From an uncultured Endomicrobiia bacterium (GTDB taxonomy: Bacteria; Elusimicrobiota; Endomicrobiia; DTEH01), in NCBI GenBank assembly GCA_938074745.1, contig CALJEJ010000035.1:1-39216 (forward strand): a stretch of DNA of 39,216 bases. The letters are read 5' to 3'. Shown here in pieces: positions 38,601 through 39,216 of this stretch. Position numbers and translations under genes: made by a program. A model generated the notes under the pieces. That model worked only from the letters and a program-made list of their open reading frames with translations, ran no database searches and had not been told where the DNA came from. Numbering within the stretch: position 1 is the stretch's first letter; the number at the start of each line of letters is the position of its first letter.

Positions 38601-39216
38601 AAAGTTTAACAAACGAAGTATTACTTGTCCTTGCATAAACTTTTATACTTTGCCCATTTGTTGTAACAGTCCATGAAGCATAGACAAAATTTGTGTTATC
38701 ACTATAAGTATCATACACCTCGGATAAGAAATAGCCATATTGATAATAAGGAGTATATGATTCTATACTTTCTATACTAACAGTAGGTTCTGGTGTTGTA
38801 TATTTACGAACAATTATTTTATCCACCCAACCAGAGTCATAACCATAACTACCACTAGCGTCCTTGGTATACTCCCATTGGAGGTTTCTTATCCCAGCGG
38901 AAAGTACTGTAGAATACAGGGTCCAACCTGTTTCGCCTCTAATTCTACTTTTTACCTCACCATCTACACGAAATCTCAGTTGGTCTTCCGCATTACTTTC
39001 ACAGGACACCATCCAGTAAAATTCTATCCTTGCCTGCATTGAAAGGTTTATACTTGTCCTTATATATGTCAGTTGATTATGTGTAATAGAACCGCTAATA
39101 ATATCATACTGTCCTTCGTAAACATTTACTGTCCCTGTAGACTCTTTACCCTTATATAAAGGTTCACTACTAACATGAATTCTGAAATATGGTGGATCAC
39201 CACCTCTCACCCACGG
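32638..39216 (-). CDS. Giant surface/secreted protein (N-terminus off-window): FN3-like domains, YCF48-like propeller, beta-sandwich repeats, C-terminal T9SS/FlgD-Ig-like domain
   Basis: Frame open to the window edge (P-W-V-R-G-G...). C-terminus FPNPCDVRKTVLKISYILTKDSDVNLKIFDLFGNLVWQRKI...FSTGMYILVIEAKDETGSIQQKRWKIGVIR. Confidence 0.85.
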   Translation of the reverse strand, partial: PWVRGGDPPYFRIHVSSEPLYKGKESTGTVNVYEGQYDIISGSITHNQLTYIRTSINLSMQARIEFYWMVSCESNAEDQLRFRVDGEVKSRIRGETGWTLYSTVLSAGIRNLQWEYTKDASGSYGYDSGWVDKIIVRKYTTPEPTVSIESIESYTPYYQYGYFLSEVYDTYSDNTNFVYASWTVTTNGQSIKVYARTSNTSFVKLSTFPVWRELIMNPYPEPSNIIGRGRYVQYKIEFYSDGSTTPVVDKIGFEFEPLPLRAVQFKGEVISSTTIKWSWVTSTPTYYLSGYRIYSDTRPYNKDGGYLVITSTSEGLIAELSPDTTVWYEENLSANTQYGRYVVAYNDNGGNAARNINGQDAPYYKYTHPLPPAVKAEKFVAFLTSYTYISISTDVWYRTQTFSFISEYSTGVGRVAYYKVVWKTTSSWDESSAVLWYPSSATHTLGGGAEVSGLPPEYLPIATENSENWYFIVRSYNYENIPSPVEQLLGPFKFVGCPSQITDLVVQRGKGKEGTVKLQWTAPTEDATSGNIVSGKYIIKYRAGVIITTEQEFENITEIKTSTGNVSGVVIISTFNVSAGEPQECIITGLVPGLTYWFSIRTEDAEGNRSLVATNVNNLFLLRSRSSKVHTLKFTTLPYTFYAGDSSGKIEVQCIDEDGDEIISQFGGECELRSDSTKGEFSLDGVNFGINRLNILPGYSKGSFYYRDENSGNPTIYVDELAALEKWNGEQGWLTVSQQHTVLPGKAVSFAVATSIDPQGRWSFDPSAQIQVDKPCYIVALDKLNNIAVDFEGVAVLSSSISGILIEPSSVTFTLSDAGRKSVVVRNYFYAGEAYITISEVVEQNYKSVLFVDNNNGYVVGDKGILKATADSGNKWFTKIYNNDVNKKFNSIDSNNFASVVCGKNGLVIKSTNSFITYQQTQVGTEELNDVNFVTVSTIILCGNNGVIYKSTDTAETWFPITSPVTENLYSISFVNDTGFICGKNSTLIKTTDAANSFTLVNLPIGATDLYKVQFIDSNNGFLCGANGLFLKTTDGANSFTSVTISTSVTFYSLHFISLTRGILCGSGGKVYLTSDGGTTFTDISPPQAQNLTFYSCRFIDPTKIVVVGSSGTIYLSKDLGQSWEKVFMSGKSPNYLWNATVVSPRTTATKIVQGRTNQPVAQLGVRFAYDTAVPTKIAKVIVDKLGTLDDQYINAIKIFRGGQLLGSSVFINSRAEINLTPQPSVTFATYYYDVVIDLSVDAPLDTTFALKFDFGCLNISQGVAFARNNLPYITYKDTTTLEYFTVIPPVVNVQLVEVDTRTYLISDSGYQLTSVLEQGDSGIMMKFGLRTDKSESPFRKLRVNLTGVNIRDEDIKSIKIYKDDIFPENLLSSARFSGGIALLEFSQVQTITDKTVKYFYVVVTVSPDSLYSSEEQEVKFAIKTMLTTTYFLLDAEGVNSIQSQLSDIVDEIKSATVRVEVSRDIVYVKPLSDIIARIPEKIYQSERRIVLPIGVSIDAGVADWSRLRVDKSTITSGTPAADRYTRFNRSSATVVEVWRDVNGDGDLDSSDIKLGGSTFENNSAIIIFSQPERIDKIERLGEYATYFITCYIPKNATPEEKLKLVLSTATYFTLGGADIVDNANFPLVSPELTITDWPDEVSTEITSLAPQEAALYEQDVLIAKIDLLAFCDATLQKLIISHEGTSEASSTVKQVKVYLDNGDLRFSTYTDVLVSTGVFDSSGKCELKFFNPGNLQYDPVLVLDEISRIFIVFDFNKEAIPDKTIGFGVDPTGFYYSLPNKQKPFSYFSSSQINLLDKRTPTKPIITPAVPLGRGIDTGKEVENIVYYIPNTNEIKFSWYSVAPEGGGIKTGYVGLASYKPRSLNDNPDLNKFIPIGLPQEYTFSGLNLQHNNIYYVWVKSESNAGFIRLNYFTILVDCTPPEIPQQPQGSSPSNDMFWLNCKYYDDQESLVSKIILQEKVGNEILWTEVQSIDLDFTALFRAVYTNKILKTVSGNKIIFSTRNVINDDLILTHTFVTTPMNPTNVEVVNFKTLFSNLGYNLEDYNFNIEFRMKGKQKEKFYYYRIRTMNVAGLYSDWTKESSPVVIQLPSDIITNLTTFPNPCDVRKTVLKISYILTKDSDVNLKIFDLFGNLVWQRKIVSGSDGGKQGANFVDCPESKDFSTGMYILVIEAKDETGSIQQKRWKIGVIR

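Overview
AT-rich chromosomal window from a diderm, probably uncultivated-phylum bacterium (Elusimicrobiota/Omnitrophota-like by gene-content impression; inference only). Almost every gene is on the minus strand. Left third: a surface-sugar locus (GDP-mannose 4,6-dehydratase, HldE-like bifunctional protein, UDP-glucuronate 4-epimerase-like) interleaved with nucleotidyltransferase/HEPN toxin-antitoxin-type modules, two of which look decayed. Then a CCA-adding enzyme, a Dpp/Opp-type ABC transporter without an adjacent binding protein, a DUF4015-type glycosidase-like lipoprotein, a Macro-Nudix fusion coupled to rpmB, a GldA/F/G + DUF4340 ABC system, a lipid A block (lpxI, Gfo/Idh, lpxB, msbA), ruvC, yebC and tRNA-Leu(GAG). 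The most striking part is 25-39 kb: an apparently filament-less, flagellar-motor-derived locus. It has a minimal FliF (periplasmic ring domain only) fused to FliG, a MotA, and two tandem MotB-like proteins, one keeping the ion-carrying Asp and the other with Asn at that position. A heptad-repeat membrane coiled-coil protein, a PorV-like/TPR outer-membrane protein and a giant (>2190 aa) surface protein with a C-terminal T9SS/FlgD-Ig-like domain lie upstream. All family calls are from reading translated motifs; no database search was run.
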